DNA from: Gordionus sp. m RMFG-2023
Taxonomy: Eukaryota > Nematomorpha > Gordioida > Chordodea > Parachordodidae
Length of the DNA: 64,000 nucleotides
Reading direction: 5' to 3'
Assembly (NCBI RefSeq): GCF_954871325.1
Contig: NC_088776.1
Coordinates: 60,536,954 to 60,600,953 of the forward strand
A model generated the notes under the pieces. It was given only the letters and a program-made list of their open reading frames with translations. It made no database searches and had not been told where the DNA came from. Each line of letters opens with the position of its first letter. Position 1 is the first letter of the stretch. Made by a program: the position numbers and the translations under genes. This document shows, piece after piece, positions 40,913 through 55,900 of this stretch.

Positions 40913-43900
40913 CTGTTGATTGTAAAGCCGTTTCACATTTTAACTAGAATACACTTAGAAAATGAGCCTACACGAGTCATTAATCGAAATTAATTTCTTT
41001 ATTGCTTATAATACACTTTACCTCAATTCCTTACTGATTTACCCTTTTCCTAAAACTCTAATTTTTTTTACATGTTATCCTGCTAATAAAATTCCTTCAT
41101 TGAAGCCATTCAACAAATGGATCTTAATAAATTTTTATTTATCTTTGTATCAAAGATATTGTTAAATCTATTAACTCGGGGTGTTCCTTATACTTGCATA
41201 CCTGGTATTTCGGTGGATTCAATGATGAAGTAAATATACCCACCTGAATTTATGGAGACTGAGACTGTAATGGACCCTCCATCAACCCATGGAAATCCGA
41301 ATTCACACCCCCACCCTTAGACAATTGAACCTAATTAACAAAACTTTAAACCTACAATCTAGTAAAATTAAATTTTTTAAACTGCGCTGTTGCTGTTAAC
41401 ACAGCATCTCCTTCTTCTTCATACAACTCTTGAAACTCTTTTTAAATTGTCGGAGTTATTTTCCCTACTCCCCTCCCATTTTCTCTTGAGAAATTTCATT
41501 ATTTCTCAGTTCCTATATACCTTACTGTCGACTCTAATTTTTTAAATATCCGATGCAATTTTTGTTTACGAGAATGGTATCAAAGTTCTGATTGAAAATA
41601 TTGTAAATTAAGTAATGAAATAGCTTTGACTCAAGATTCCTTATCTTAATAGATCTAATCATAAGTTTTTTAAAGCTATTTCCTCAGTTTACAATACAAC
41701 TAAACCAAAATGAGCTCACTCACGCCATTGGTATTTGTCCAAACTGCTAAATAACTCACCCCAAATTCCGATTGAAGGTCTATTTTTTGAGGAACAATGA
41801 AAAACATAAAATTAAAAATTATTGGTATTAAAATATTTGACTCGGCCTATATAGAACCATGGTTTGATCCAAAAAATAGGTAACAAATTATGAAAATATT
41901 GTAAATTTAATATAAAACAAATAAAACATCTTAAAATTCATGTTTTTTAGAAAAATATATTTAAATTTGCATGATTTTTTTATAAATATTTTCTATCAAA
42001 ATATATATCCAAAAATATATAATTTATATTATTAGTACATATTTTTGAGCATATTCTTTCTTTTATATTATTTGGAAACATATTTATATCGAAGAACCTC
42101 AAAAATATGGATTCGTTTTGTTCAATTTCAAAAAATACGCATCTAAAGTAAATTTAAATCGAGAGTGATAATTAAATAGGCCAAATAGGAAAAAGTGGAA
42201 TAATGTCAGAAGCTAAAAATGAATTAGTTCTTCAATATATTATAAATGTCTTTTAAATAACATTTATCCATTCTACCTAATTTTGTGGTACATTGTAGCT
42301 TTGAATTTTAACATGTACAATATGTTTGAGTGTATTATCAAAAAATATAGTGATTATGTACAAATATAAAATAAATTATATTAGATATATAACCAAATAT
42401 ATTTGTATATGGAGAACAATTAACTGGTAATGATCGAATAATAGCAGTATTATTTATTCTATGATTGTCATTTTTTTGTGAGAATATCCAAATTTCATGT
42501 TGCTCCTTACTACCAAATGAAACATAGAGTGAGTTTAATATTAGATAGATTGTAGCTAATATTACCACTTCATAAAGAAAAATAGTTTCATTTTTAGAAA
42601 TATTTAAATATATCATTTTTTTTATAAACTTTATCATATAATTTAGTAATATTACCCAATGGTTTGTATAAAACTATAAGTAATATTAAATTATTTCTTT
42701 TGTTTCTTTTTAGGCAAATAGTCCTTTATAATTTGAAGATTTAAGGATGATATCATCTAAAATTAGGGAATTTATTTTCTATCGTCTTTCATTTAAAAAA
42801 AGGATTTTATTAATTAAGTGGTTGAAATTTATTTTATATAATAATTATTCAAACCTGGAACTTCAGCTACAACTGTGTTTAAACTCTGAAATTTGATTCT
42901 CAGATATCGTAACTCTAATAAAATTGGGATATTTTGCTTTATCAATTAGATTCAATATATCTTCAGAAGTTTGCTAGATAATAATTCAAAAATTATTAGT
43001 TGATTTAAATCAATAATATATCTAAAATTGAATATTTAATTTGCCTCGGTACAAGTAGCTTACGAATCTCTAAATCATGTAATTTTTATTTTCGCTTGTT
43101 TATAATTTATTAAATTCTTAGTCATATCTTCAACTTTTTAAAGTTCTAAGTTGGGCTGTATGAATAGCCATTCTCATGGTTTATGATTAATCAATATAAT
43201 TTTTTCGAAAAATATAAGAACGCCATGTAATTAAATAATTTTTTTATATACATTACAACGCTATAGAAAGGATTCAGTTTAATAATGTATCTTTTAAGAT
43301 AAAATATTAGATGCAGACTATTCTGATCTTATCAAGGGAACATAAAATAGTCCTTCTAAAATAAATACACCTTTTAAAATTGATTCATGAAAATCTTTTA
43401 TATTTATACAATATTTTATAAATAATTAACATTTAAATAAAATGATTTAAGTATTTCCTTAGAAATTTAAGTTATCTTTCTATATTGTGTAATTTAATAA
43501 TTTTCGTAGTTATTATTGATTTACATATTTTGCATTTTATTTAATAAATTTCTATAAATAAAATTAAAATGCATCATTTTGATTCAAAAAAAATAAATGA
43601 AAAGACATTAAATTTGTTTCACCTTTTTCGATTTTATTAAATAAATTGCTGATATAAATTTTGAGTATTTGAAGTTAACAACTAAGAATTGGTATTATGA
43701 AATATCCCTTAATTATTTACTTTAAAATTGATCTATATATATTTTGTTTAAAATATTAACTTCAAACTCATTTTTCTTAGTTCCAAATATTTATTAAACA
43801 TTCCAATTTATGATCAAAGATATGCTATCTAGATAACAATAATCTCAGTGATTACCTTATTAAACTACTATAAAAATATTTCCTTACACTAAAATATATC

Positions 43901-46900
43901 ACAGAATAAATTTTACCAAAACCAACATGCTAAGTATACAATCTTAATAAGGATAGCGTCATGAGTGAATTGGGCAAAATTTTTAGAAAAATTCTTGATC
44001 TTATTCTTCCGGCAAAATAATAGGAGAATATTCATCGTAGCCCGTACCAGTTATAATCCCTCTTTCTATATGTGCCCCTTATACTCCAATTAAAATAATT
44101 TGCACAAAAAGATGATTCATATTTTGGCCTATATAGCCAATATCTGATGGTCGATTAACCTTGAGGATATAACACAGCGGACTATAAGAGAACAAATGGT
44201 TTAAAAATATTCATCAAGATTTTTTCTTAACTAGACTACTTGGGTGGCTTTTTTTCACCTGACTCAATATCTAAGTAAATTTTTTTTAAATATAATTGAC
44301 TATGGTTGATTTCAACAAATATATAAATATAATTAATAAATAACTATATATTAATATTATGGGCTGGGAAAGTTAATTAAACATATTTATTAGTTTTAAG
44401 GCTAAGCTTTGTGCAACAAAGGTAAATCCAACGCATAAAAATATTACTTCCATCGCTGAAAACAAAGGAAATAAATGCATTCGCAACCTTCTTATATGTG
44501 AAACTTTATTCCTGATGTTTCCTCTATTTTTATGAATAATATGAAAGAAAATATCTACCATCTATAAGTTATTGAAAATCATTTTTTAAAATTTCATAAA
44601 TTTAAAAAAAAACCAACCTTTGTTTTTTTGAAGGAGAAATTTTCTTATATTAGAAAAAATTTAGAGACTAAAAAATATAACTGTTTTGTTTTTCTTTCTT
44701 AACCATTATGTGTAAATTTAAATAAAATTATTATATTTATTTAATATATTAAAATTTTAATTTGCCTATCGGTGTTGGGGGTATGATATTATATGAAGTT
44801 GCAATAGTGGTAAGGGACTAGAAAACTTTTCATCTGTATTTTATATTGTAATTTGCCCACTAGTGAATATAAATAAAATTTATAATCATAAATATAAATA
44901 ATCGAGTCTATAAAATTTATCCTGTACATTTATCTTTCTCGTATTTTTTTCTTTCATGATATTATCATAAAGGAATATGAAATCCAAATTTCGAATCTAT
45001 GATGAACGATTTATAAATTTAAAACTTATTCATTTTGAGATTAAACGTATTTCTGAGTGTTTATATTCTTTGTTATATTTTTACCATAAACATTTTTGTA
45101 CTTTTTAATTTCTATAAAAAAAATTGTCTTTATGCAAAAAATTAGTTCAAAGGTTCAAGGCAACATTGTCTTAAATTTATAGTGTGGGTACTTTAAATAT
45201 AAAAAAATTAACCGATTCAAAACTTTATTAATTAAATATTCTGTTAAGGAATGATATTATAAATACAAAATTAATTTGCTTCAAAAAAAATATTCTTAAC
45301 CGTAGCATTTTATTCTATATTTTTTTAAAATCAAAATATTCATAATTATTTTTCTAAAATATATGTTTAACCTTCTTTCCACTGCGTGAATTAGAGTTTA
45401 TGCATTAATTTAATTAATTCTTATTTTTACTTCTCATAATATTATTTGTTTTTTTAAATGTTTCTATACTAGGTTGCCAGATAGAAATTATTATTTATGG
45501 AAGGTTTTCATAAAATAAATATTTCGGGGGCTTCTTCCCCGAAATCCTTCCAAGGCTTCATGCCAGGTAGAAAATAAAATATTTCATGGTTAAAAAAAAT
45601 TTTAATGATTTATTTATCAAATATTTATAAACATTAAAGGATTATTTTTTTTTCTTCGAGTTGATTAATCATTAAAATTTATACTAATTAATTAATATGT
45701 TATGGCCATTAATCACTTAAAATCCTGTGAATTTTTTTGATTATTACACTTGATAAATTAATGGAATGGGTGAATCTATAGTACGAGATATATTAATTTC
45801 TAGATTTATAAATTATAATTTGGGAAATTATTTTGATTTCAAAAACATGATTTGTGTAAAATATTCAGAATGTGAAAGATTTTGTTAAATCTTTATAGGT
45901 GTTTGAATTGTGACAATAGAGTGTGTAGTATATTTCGACTTTTTTTAAAAAATTGTGGATATCTACTAGTCAATTGTTTCCATATCTATATTAACAATAT
46001 ATTTACCGGGTACAAATTCATCTATATCTTGTTTATAAAAAATAGTTGTTATTGAAACATTTTTATATCATTTATTATTATAGAATTTACATATTTTTAT
46101 TGAATTCTTATAAACAATATATTTACAAATAAAAATTCAAAGAAAGGAAGAAAAAAGAAGAAAGAAATCTAACTTCATGTTTATAAATAGCCTTAATATC
46201 TTAAAATATATTCGGAGTAAGGTATACGTAATTTACTTTAAGAAATAAATTATTAAAAATATAGAAAAATATCTCAATGTTCATTTTTAAAATGGACAAT
46301 ATACTATTAGATTTTTTCTCCTTCCTTTCGGGTATTTTTATTTATTTTCAAATTATATTTTTCACTTTTATTATTTCGATATTCAAAATAATCTTACTTT
46401 TTATATACTAATAAAATATTTTTCTAAAAGAAATATTCTTACAAGGGATATCTTCTCCTAATATTTCATAATAAATATAAAATATATCAAAGAATATTTT
46501 AATTATAACTAGCTAAATATATTTCATGTAATTACTAGTACTATCAAATTTCACATCAACCTATCTAACCCGAAAATTTTATAAACTCATGTTAAAATGT
46601 TATTCCTTATAACGAGGGTCATCAACATTAAATTTTTCCTGCTAAACTTAACTCCTTACATGGTAGTTACAATATCACTGGCAGAAATGCCACTTCCTTT
46701 AAAATATTTTATTACATGAATATTGTTGCAATATTTTTATTTAATTGATTACTATTTTAACCCTGAAGCTAGGTTTTAATTAATTATCATGCCATATTTG
46801 ATTTTTATTAATTATTTCTTAAAAAGAAATCAGTGATTAATTGCGATGTAAAATGTCTTCATTTTTTCATTATTTAGAGTTAGAATAAATAGAAATATAT

Positions 46901-49900
46901 CGTTCCGAAATGGTAATAAAAATGAAGATTTTAGCTACAATAAATTTATAAACAATTACTCATGCGTGTTATTTAAAGAACATTAATTAATAGGCATCCG
47001 AATAATAAAACTTGATGAAAATGAGCAACAATGTATTAATATATTTAACGTATATGATTTGGATAATTTTATATAAGATTTATTAAACTTTTTAAATATA
47101 TTAATCGAATATAATATAATAATATTCATAAATTTAATGCTTTCTGAAAAAAACACAATTTTTTGAATTTTATTATTTTCCCAAGAATTAATTTTTTTTA
47201 AAAATATTAGTTAGGATCCGAAATAAAAAACTTTCTTTTCCTTATTTGGAATTAGACTTCAATAGATTTTTTTCCAAAAATTTGGAAAAAGTAGTATCAA
47301 TTTCTAATGACCACTTTCTAGTCCATTAAATTAATGATATCAAAAGTTCTTTCCAGTTTATGGATATATAATGAAATTTCGGATAAGAGTTTTCTGGCAA
47401 ACTCCAACACTTATTTATATAATGCTTTGGTAAACATATAATAAACAATTCCCATAATGATAATGATATTTTCACTTATCGTGTTTAGAAATTTGATATT
47501 ATATATAATATCATTTTCATAAAATTTGGAAATATATTTTAGATTTGTTTCAGTTTTTTAAAATTACATTATTATAATTTAAAATATAAAATATTAAAAC
47601 AAAAATGAAAACCAAAATATAAATTGTAGATGCTTTGAAGTATTATATACTTTTATCTTTATAATTAAATCTATCGTTACAATAAGTATATTAAGGTTAA
47701 GAATTTTTTATTAAAAATACCTAGGTTTGAAAAAGAATTTTCAGTAATATCTGCTAAAATGGATAAAAAAAGAATAAATTATTCAAAAAATTTTCCAAAT
47801 AATAGAATATTCTAGTTATTCGGAATAATTAGTAAGTAATCAAAAACGAAACACCTGAAAATTCACATGATCATCGTTACAACTTTTATCGAACAAAAGG
47901 CGACGTTGTAAGATTTGACATATTCAGACAATATATATATGTAACATGTGTCAAATATTTATTATATAATTTAAATATATTAATTGAAATCCTATAATCA
48001 AACATATTTACAAATAAAAATTCAAAGAAAGAAAGTAAGAAATATAGAAAGAAACCTATCTTTATGTCTAAAAATTAGGTTAAATAGATCACAAAAATAA
48101 ATTCTTAAAAGCATAGAAAAACATATAAAAGACCTCTAATGGACAATATACTATTAGATAAATTTTTTCTATGGTGCATTTTTCTTTATTTTCTTTTATA
48201 TTTTAACTTTATTTCATTCTTCATTCCAATAATCTTTCTTCCTTTTATATTGCTAATTTTATATACTCTTATTAAGATCATCCTTTTATTTAAAACTTTA
48301 TTTAATTTTTTGGTAAAACAAATATTCTTCCCAATGACATCTTCTTCTTTCATAATAGGAGTTAATATAAATTATCGCCAATTAAAACAATTCGTGTTTA
48401 CTGGTCTAAAATCAAATCACATAAACTTATCCAACCTAAATTTTTTTTAGAAAAAACCTTGGTTAATGAGGGATAATTTATTTTTATTAAATTTTTCCTG
48501 TTTAACATATCACCTTATATGGAAAAAATTATTGGCAGAAATGTCACTTCTTCTAAGATATTTTATTAAATAAATATTATTGCAATCTTTTAATTTATTT
48601 TATTATTATATTATGCCTGGAAGGCCTCAATTAATAATTGTAAAATATTTATGGATTTTTTATGGATTAAAAATAATTTCTTTAAAAGACTTAGTTAATT
48701 GATAACTGTCTTCCTTTATCCATTATTTAAAATGGATAAATGAAAATATTTCATTCGTAAATTAGTACTCGCGTTATGAAAATGAAGAATTTCCTTAGTA
48801 AATTATAAAACACTCCAGCGTGTTACTTAAGGAACATTAATAAATAGGCATCCGAATGATAAAACATAATGAACATTAATGGCAATATATTTGATGTATA
48901 TGATTTGGATAATCTTATATAAGTTATATTATTATTTTTATAGATATTTTTCCGATATAATTATAATAATATTCATTAATTTAGTACCCCACAAAATTTT
49001 TTTAAAATTCTATTATTGATTTGAAATATTAATCTCAATTTTCTTTATTGTAATTAGACTTAATAGATCTTTTTCCACACAATTGTGGTTAGTATGAACA
49101 CCTAATTCGATTTATGGGCTCTGCTAAATATTTATGCATAACCAACAGGTATTTCCGGTTTATTAATACATAATGAAACTTTGTAAACGATTGATCTGGT
49201 AAACTCCGACATTTATTAAGTACAGCAGCACTTAAGTAAAGGTGATTCTATTCGTCTGTACCTTGGTAAAGATGTCTTTTCTTCAATATTGTAATTGTGA
49301 TAAACATATAATATACAAAACAAACCAATAATCATCTTTTAACACTTCGTGATTAGACATTTGATATTATATATATATATATTATAAATATCAATGATAT
49401 AATATCATTTTCATAAAATATGGAAATCTTCCTTGGATTGTTATCAATTTTTTTAAAATTAATGGTAATTTAAAACATAAAATGTAAAAAAAGAAATGGG
49501 ACCTTAAAGTTTCCAAAATATAAGTATTATTAATGATAATTAATCTGATATTATAAATCAATATTGTAGATGCTTTGCAGCATCAAAATTTATTTATTCT
49601 ATATTTAGATATAATACCGTTATGAAATGAAAAATAACCTTCAATTTCTACTATAGAAGAATGCTCAGCAATATCCACTATAATTGAAAAAAAATACAAA
49701 TAAAATAAGAAACGTCATGATAATATATAATTATAGTTAACTCGAAAATTGAATATAATAATCTTCCCTTTACACAAAACTTTATTTAAATAATTGTATC
49801 GAATATTATTCAGAATAATTATTCATTAGTCAATTTTCCTCACTAACTGATAGTTACAACTATTATCGATAACAAAATATAACGTTGTAAACCTTGACAT

Positions 49901-52900
49901 GGACAGATAAGATATATATATATGTAAATATGTCAAATAGCAAAACATATTGATTATTTTATAAAATTTATATTGAAATTTTCTATCTTATTTTGAATTT
50001 TTGCAATATTATCATTTTATCTTATTATTATATCCCTAATGGTCAACGTTGTAGATATTCAACTGTTCAAACTTCCTATTTAGGATAAATTTATCGTATT
50101 AATTTTTTTTTATTTCTTAGTTAGGTTAAAATAAATGAAATTTGAAAAAATTAAAATTTTAATTAGTTGAAAAACGTGTGACCATTATTGGGTTGCATTG
50201 TTTTTATAATAAAACCTTCTATTTCTTCAGGAGGAGAATTCTCAATAATATCTGCTAAAATTTAAAAAAATAAAAAGAAATAAAAACCGTCATGATAATA
50301 TATAATTATAGTTAAAAATTGGGATGAAATATTTAAACTATTACTTTTATTCAAATAATGTTTAAATAATTTTATCCAATATTCAAATTTTTCGGAAAGG
50401 TAGTTTTTTCTGTTAAAACCCCTTAAATTTGAAAGACAATATGATTTAAGAAGGTATATATCAAATGATTATGAAGTGTTTAATTTGGAACTAATTTGCT
50501 ATCTAAAATTTTCATGTTGCAGAAATATATTTTATTGGTACGGCATTTTAAAATAAATTAATATTCATTTTAATTTCTTTTATAATTTTATCACATGTTC
50601 TTTATCATATTTATTAAATTAATTTTTCTGTTTAACATCAGAAGTGCAATTAAAATATTTTATATTTTTAAAAATAGAAACATCCGAATAGAATACAGTT
50701 AAAACAATTCATACTTACAAATAATAATATTAAATACTCAATTCTTTTGAACGAATCAAATACACTATTAGATTTATAATTGATTTTAAAAAGTTTTATG
50801 TGTATTAAATGCAAACCTACCACTCTAGATGCTTCCGATAATTTTTGTTCAAACATTTTATATAGAGAAGTTAAATCTAATTTATTTTATTAATAAAATT
50901 TTTAAAATTTATTTTAATTGATTAACATCAAAACAAGAAATATAGATTATCATAGTAGCCAAAATCAATGTTTATAAAAATAACCTTCAATTTCTACGAT
51001 AGATGAATCTTCAGTAATATCTGCTAAAATTGAAAAAATAAATAAAATCGTCATGATAATTTATAATTATTGTTAACTCGAAAATTATAGATATTAAATA
51101 ATACCTTTTATTAAAAATATTGTTTAAATATATCGAATACAAGTTTATTTATTTCTACGGAACAATTTTCATTTTTTAAGCCATTAAAATCGAATTTGAA
51201 GGATGGGATTTGCAGAGAACTACGAGTTTATAGTTCATCACGCAAGGTTCCCATTAGACTAATAATCAGGTAACACTTTATCCATTTATGATTAATTACT
51301 GCGTAAGCAATATCATCAAATATGTAAGTTACGTGGGTTATATCAGATTGTCTAAAACACAATACTTGTTCCTTTTGTTTATTTCAAATAAAATTATTCT
51401 ATTCTTGAAAAAAAGATTTGTTAAGATTTCAATAATTTTTTTTCTGATGGAGCTGTTACCCAGTATAAAAGCAAAAAAAACTTTGTAAACCAATAGTTTG
51501 TTTGCAAATTTACATGGCAAAAATCCTTATGATAAAGGAGAATTATTAAGAGGTAAGCGGTAAGAGCAAGAATGCCTTCTTATGAAAATCATATCCTAAC
51601 TCCTATGGATTTATATAATTATAGGAGATTTAATATCTTGAAGATTAATTATATATCAACAACTGCATAGGGCCTAATTTTTCTGAAGTAGGCAAAAAGA
51701 TTTATAAAAAAATATATCCGCCACTATCTTTAGGGAATTTTCCTTTTATTTGTTTCTTAAATTACTATACATTTGATATAATATAGGATTTAAGCCATAA
51801 CATATCGCATGTAGAGAGATTTGATAAGTAAAATGTTACATTTTTATTAGGTGTATATATTAACAACATACAAATTTAAAAATCGAAGTAGGTGGAGTTA
51901 AGAATTGACTTTTCTGGTTCATTTAATATGGAATTATTACAACATATGTAATGCGGTGTCAAATACTAAAAATATTTATTGTTTTACAAAATTTCATAAA
52001 ATATAAGAAAATTTTTTTATCTTATAAAAATAAAATATATAAATATATTTTGAAAATATCTATCTTATTTTTTTTTTTTTTTTTTTTTACTATAAAATTA
52101 ATTTTTATTTTTTAATATAAATAATTAAATTAAAGAAAGGTTTATAATTTTACCATATATTATCTAATTTTTGATCTAATTTAAACTTTAAATTTAATAT
52201 ATTTAAAAATGTTTGAAAAATATATAATAATACTATTAAAAAAAAGAACGGAGATGGTGTGACGCAGGGAAACAAAAATGAAAAAGGGACGTAAGCGTTG
52301 TCTATGATAGCTCTTTGGCTAGAAGGCTACCATTGAAACTGATATAATTAGCTTTGTGAATCGCTATGGATAATCGTTGACGAAGAAAAAAACCCTCTCG
52401 AGGTATAGGATAATTTTTCATACTGATTGTTTTCTAATTTCTTCCTTAGATTAAAATAAATGAAATTTGAAATTATTAATTTTTATTAGCTGGAAAAAGT
52501 GCGATGAGTTAATATGCATTATTTTTTTTATAAAAAAAAACCTTCCACTTCTCCTGGAAAAGAATTTTCAGTAATATCTGCTAAAATTGAAAAAAATAAC
52601 ATTAAATAAGAACCGTCATGAAAATATATATTATTGAGATTAAATATTTGAATTATCTATTTTATTCTATAAATTGTTCAAATAGTTTGATCAAATATTC
52701 TGGTTATTCAGAAAGGTACTCATTTCTGTTGATACCCTATCTATTTGAAATTTAATATTATTATAAAAGGTATAAAACAAATTGTAGTGAAATAGTTGGA
52801 ACTAATTTGCTTTCATAAATTTGCATGTTTTTATAAGAAATGAGGCAGAAAAATTAGCTTAGCGTTTTGAATTAAATTGATATTCATTTTAATTTTTTTA

Positions 52901-55900
52901 TAATTTGATTACTTGTTTTTTTATAATCAGATTATTAAATAAATTTCTTCTGTTAACATTGTACAATTAATATATTTTATATTTTTAAAAATAGAAAAAT
53001 CCGAATTTAACATTTTTTATTTTTAAGAATAATAATATTAAATTTCTCAATTCTTTTGAACAAATCAAATACACTATGAAATTTATAATGGCTTTTAATA
53101 ATGGAGTAGTAAATGCAAACTTTTCACTAACAAAACAAGAATATAGATTATCATAGTAGCCAATATCAGTGTTTATAAAAAAATAACCTTCAATTTCTAC
53201 AATAGAAGAATCCTCAATAATATCTGCTATAATTGAGAAAAATAATAAAAATAAAATAATAACTGTTATCATAATTTTATATTTAACTCCAAAATTTGGA
53301 ATTAATATAATAATCTCTTTTATTCAAAAAATTTATTAAATAATTGTATCAAATATCCAAATTATTCGGGATAATTATTCAGCACTCAATTTTCCTCATT
53401 AAGTAACACCTGAAAATTCATATGGTCATTATGTTACAACTAAAATTGATAACAGAAAACGAATTGTAATCTTTGGTTTAGCTATTCTATGTAACATGTG
53501 GCATACCTTAACATATTGATTGATTTACAATTTCATAAAATACAAAAATTACAACATATCTTATAAAAATAACATATGTTAAATTTTAAAATTATCTATC
53601 TTATTTCGTATTTTTGCAATAATATAATTTTATCTTATTATATATTCATAATAGTTAAAGTTGCAGAATTCAACGGGTCAATTTTCGTATTTAGTATAAT
53701 TTTTTCCTGTCGATTTTTTAAAAAATTATTTCTTAGTTAAACTAAAATAAATAAAATTTTTAAAAATCAAGAATTTTTATCAGACATAAAAGTGAGTCCA
53801 TTATTGGGTTAGCATGCTTTTTTTTCATAAAATACCTTCCATTTCCTCGGGAGGAGAGTTCTCAGTAATATCAGCTAAAATTGAACAAAATAATATATAA
53901 TAAAATTAAAAGCGTCATGATAATATATAATAGTTATCTTTACGATTTGGAATGAATACTAGAATAATCACTTTTATTCTAAACATTGTTTTAATATGAT
54001 TGAATATTCAAGTTATTAGGAAAGGTAAACTATTAATACCCCTTAAATTTAATAGGTAATATGATTTAAGAAGAGATATATAACAAATGATTGTGAAGTG
54101 TATTTAAATGGAAACTTGATTTCGAAAATTTGCATGTTTTTTTAAAAAAAAAGGATAAAAAATTCATTCCTTATATTGGATTGGCATTTAAATTATATTA
54201 ATTCTCATTTAATTTCGTTTATAATTTTATCACATGTTATTTATCATCAGATTATTAAATTAATTTTTTATGTTTAACATCAGATGTGCAATTAAAATAT
54301 TTTATATTATTAAATATAGAAATCCGAATCGAATACAGTTAACACATTTTATTACTTAAGAATATTAATATTAAATCACTCAATTCTTTTAAAAAAATCA
54401 AATAGGGATTAGAATTGTAATCGCTTAGAGCCTAATGTGTAGTAAATGCTAGTTAATAAAAAAATATCTAATTTATTTTAAAAAAATTTATTTTTTGATT
54501 AACATTTTTAAAAAAAAATAAAATATAAATTATCATAGTAGCCAATATCAGTGTTTCTAAAAACTATCCTTCAATTTCTACGATAGAAGAATCTTTAGTA
54601 ATATCTGATTGAAAAAAAAAACAAAAATAAAATTATGACCCTCATAATAATTTATAATTATTATTAACTCGAAAATTTAGAATAAACATTAAAATAATTC
54701 CTTTTATTCAAAATATTGTTTAAATAATTGTATCGAATGTTCAAGTTTATTTATTTCTTCGGAACAATCTTCATTTTTTTAAGTCATTAAAATCGAATTT
54801 GAAGAATGGGATTTGCAGAGAACTATGCGTTTTTAGTTGAGATCACGCTAAAGGTTCCCATTAGACTTATAATCAGGCAACACTTCCCATTTATGATTTA
54901 TTATCGCGAAAGCGATATCATCAAACACGCAAGTTAGGTGGTTATATCGGATTGTCTAAAACACAATACGTGTTCTTTTTATTTATTTCAATTCTTGTGT
55001 AGTTTAGGGAATTATTAAGAGGTGGGCGCTAATAACAAACATGCCTATGAAAATCATATCCTAATTCGTATGGATTTATATAATTATATAGAATTAATAT
55101 CCCGAAGATTAATTACATATTTATCAGCAACGATGAATATTTAAGAATGAAAACCATTATCGAAAAGAGATTTTTACCGGCCAAACGAATTTCCGGAACC
55201 CAAAAATATTATCCATTTATTCTATTAGAAGGAAAAATGAAAGTCAAATTTTAATCTATTTCATTAGATTATTTAATGTGTGATATTATTCAATTAATAT
55301 GTTTATTATAATATTAATTTCCCATGAATATTCATGTAATATTAATAATTAGCTATATATAATTATTAATATTTTTGCAATTATTTTCCTTCAAAAATAA
55401 AATAGCCAAACTTTTAAATATGACACAATGTTTACTATTTATCTCTATAAGGCCTAAATTTTCTAATGCGGCCCGAAAGATTAATTAAAAAATATAGCCG
55501 GCCCGATCCAAATTTTCTTTTTATTTGTTTCGTAAATTACTATATATTTGGTATAAAGCCATGCTACTTATGTTTAATGTGTTACAAATTCGTCCCAATC
55601 AAGGATTTTGTACAAATATTAAAAGTATAATGTCTACCTGGAAAAAAAATTTGAAAGAAAAAAAGCAATTATTTTTAGCCATTCCGGTTTTCTATTTCTA
55701 ATATTTGGTAATAGACTTATCTTCAATAAATTAAATTTTATATCATTAATTATATTTAAATTGTGTTTTTAGCTTAATTACATTTTGAGTTGTTAAAAAT
55801 TATATATAGTGTATTTTGGAATTTTGTAGTTTCTAATGATGGCCATATCATATGAAGTGCGCCGATTTGATAAGTAAAATTTTACATTTTTTTAGTAGTG

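Larger units (their letters stand above)
42873..47720 (-). other. Long intron region of the micro-exon gene
   Basis: Apart from the two candidate terminal exons at 44.0-44.5 kb and the start of the duplication at 46.1 kb, no coding piece is supported. A short GC-richer repeat with cgggggcttcttccccgaaa lies at about 45520-45570 and looks like a transposon end. A possible 12-nt phase-1 exon (48056-48067, peptide DIKI) lies just outside and is too short to defend. Confidence 0.4.
46100..49720 (-). repeat. Tandem segmental duplication, period about 1.9 kb
   Basis: Landmarks in 46.1-47.75 kb recur in order at 48.0-49.7 kb: aaaattcaaagaaag, atggacaatatactattaga, ggcagaaatg, aataggcatccgaa, gtagatgcttt. 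The 103-codon frame at 48139-48450 lies in a T-rich part and is not supported by its partner copy. Confidence 0.8.

Noticed and set aside
42338-42637. 99-codon minus-strand frame
   Set aside because: At this AT content one frame of about this length is expected by chance in 64 kb, and no splice-consistent exon or motif was found in it.
48139-48450. 103-codon hydrophobic plus-strand frame
   Set aside because: T-rich sequence gives Phe/Leu/Ile by composition. The partner copy at 46.3 kb does not keep the frame, and it lies opposite the micro-exon gene.
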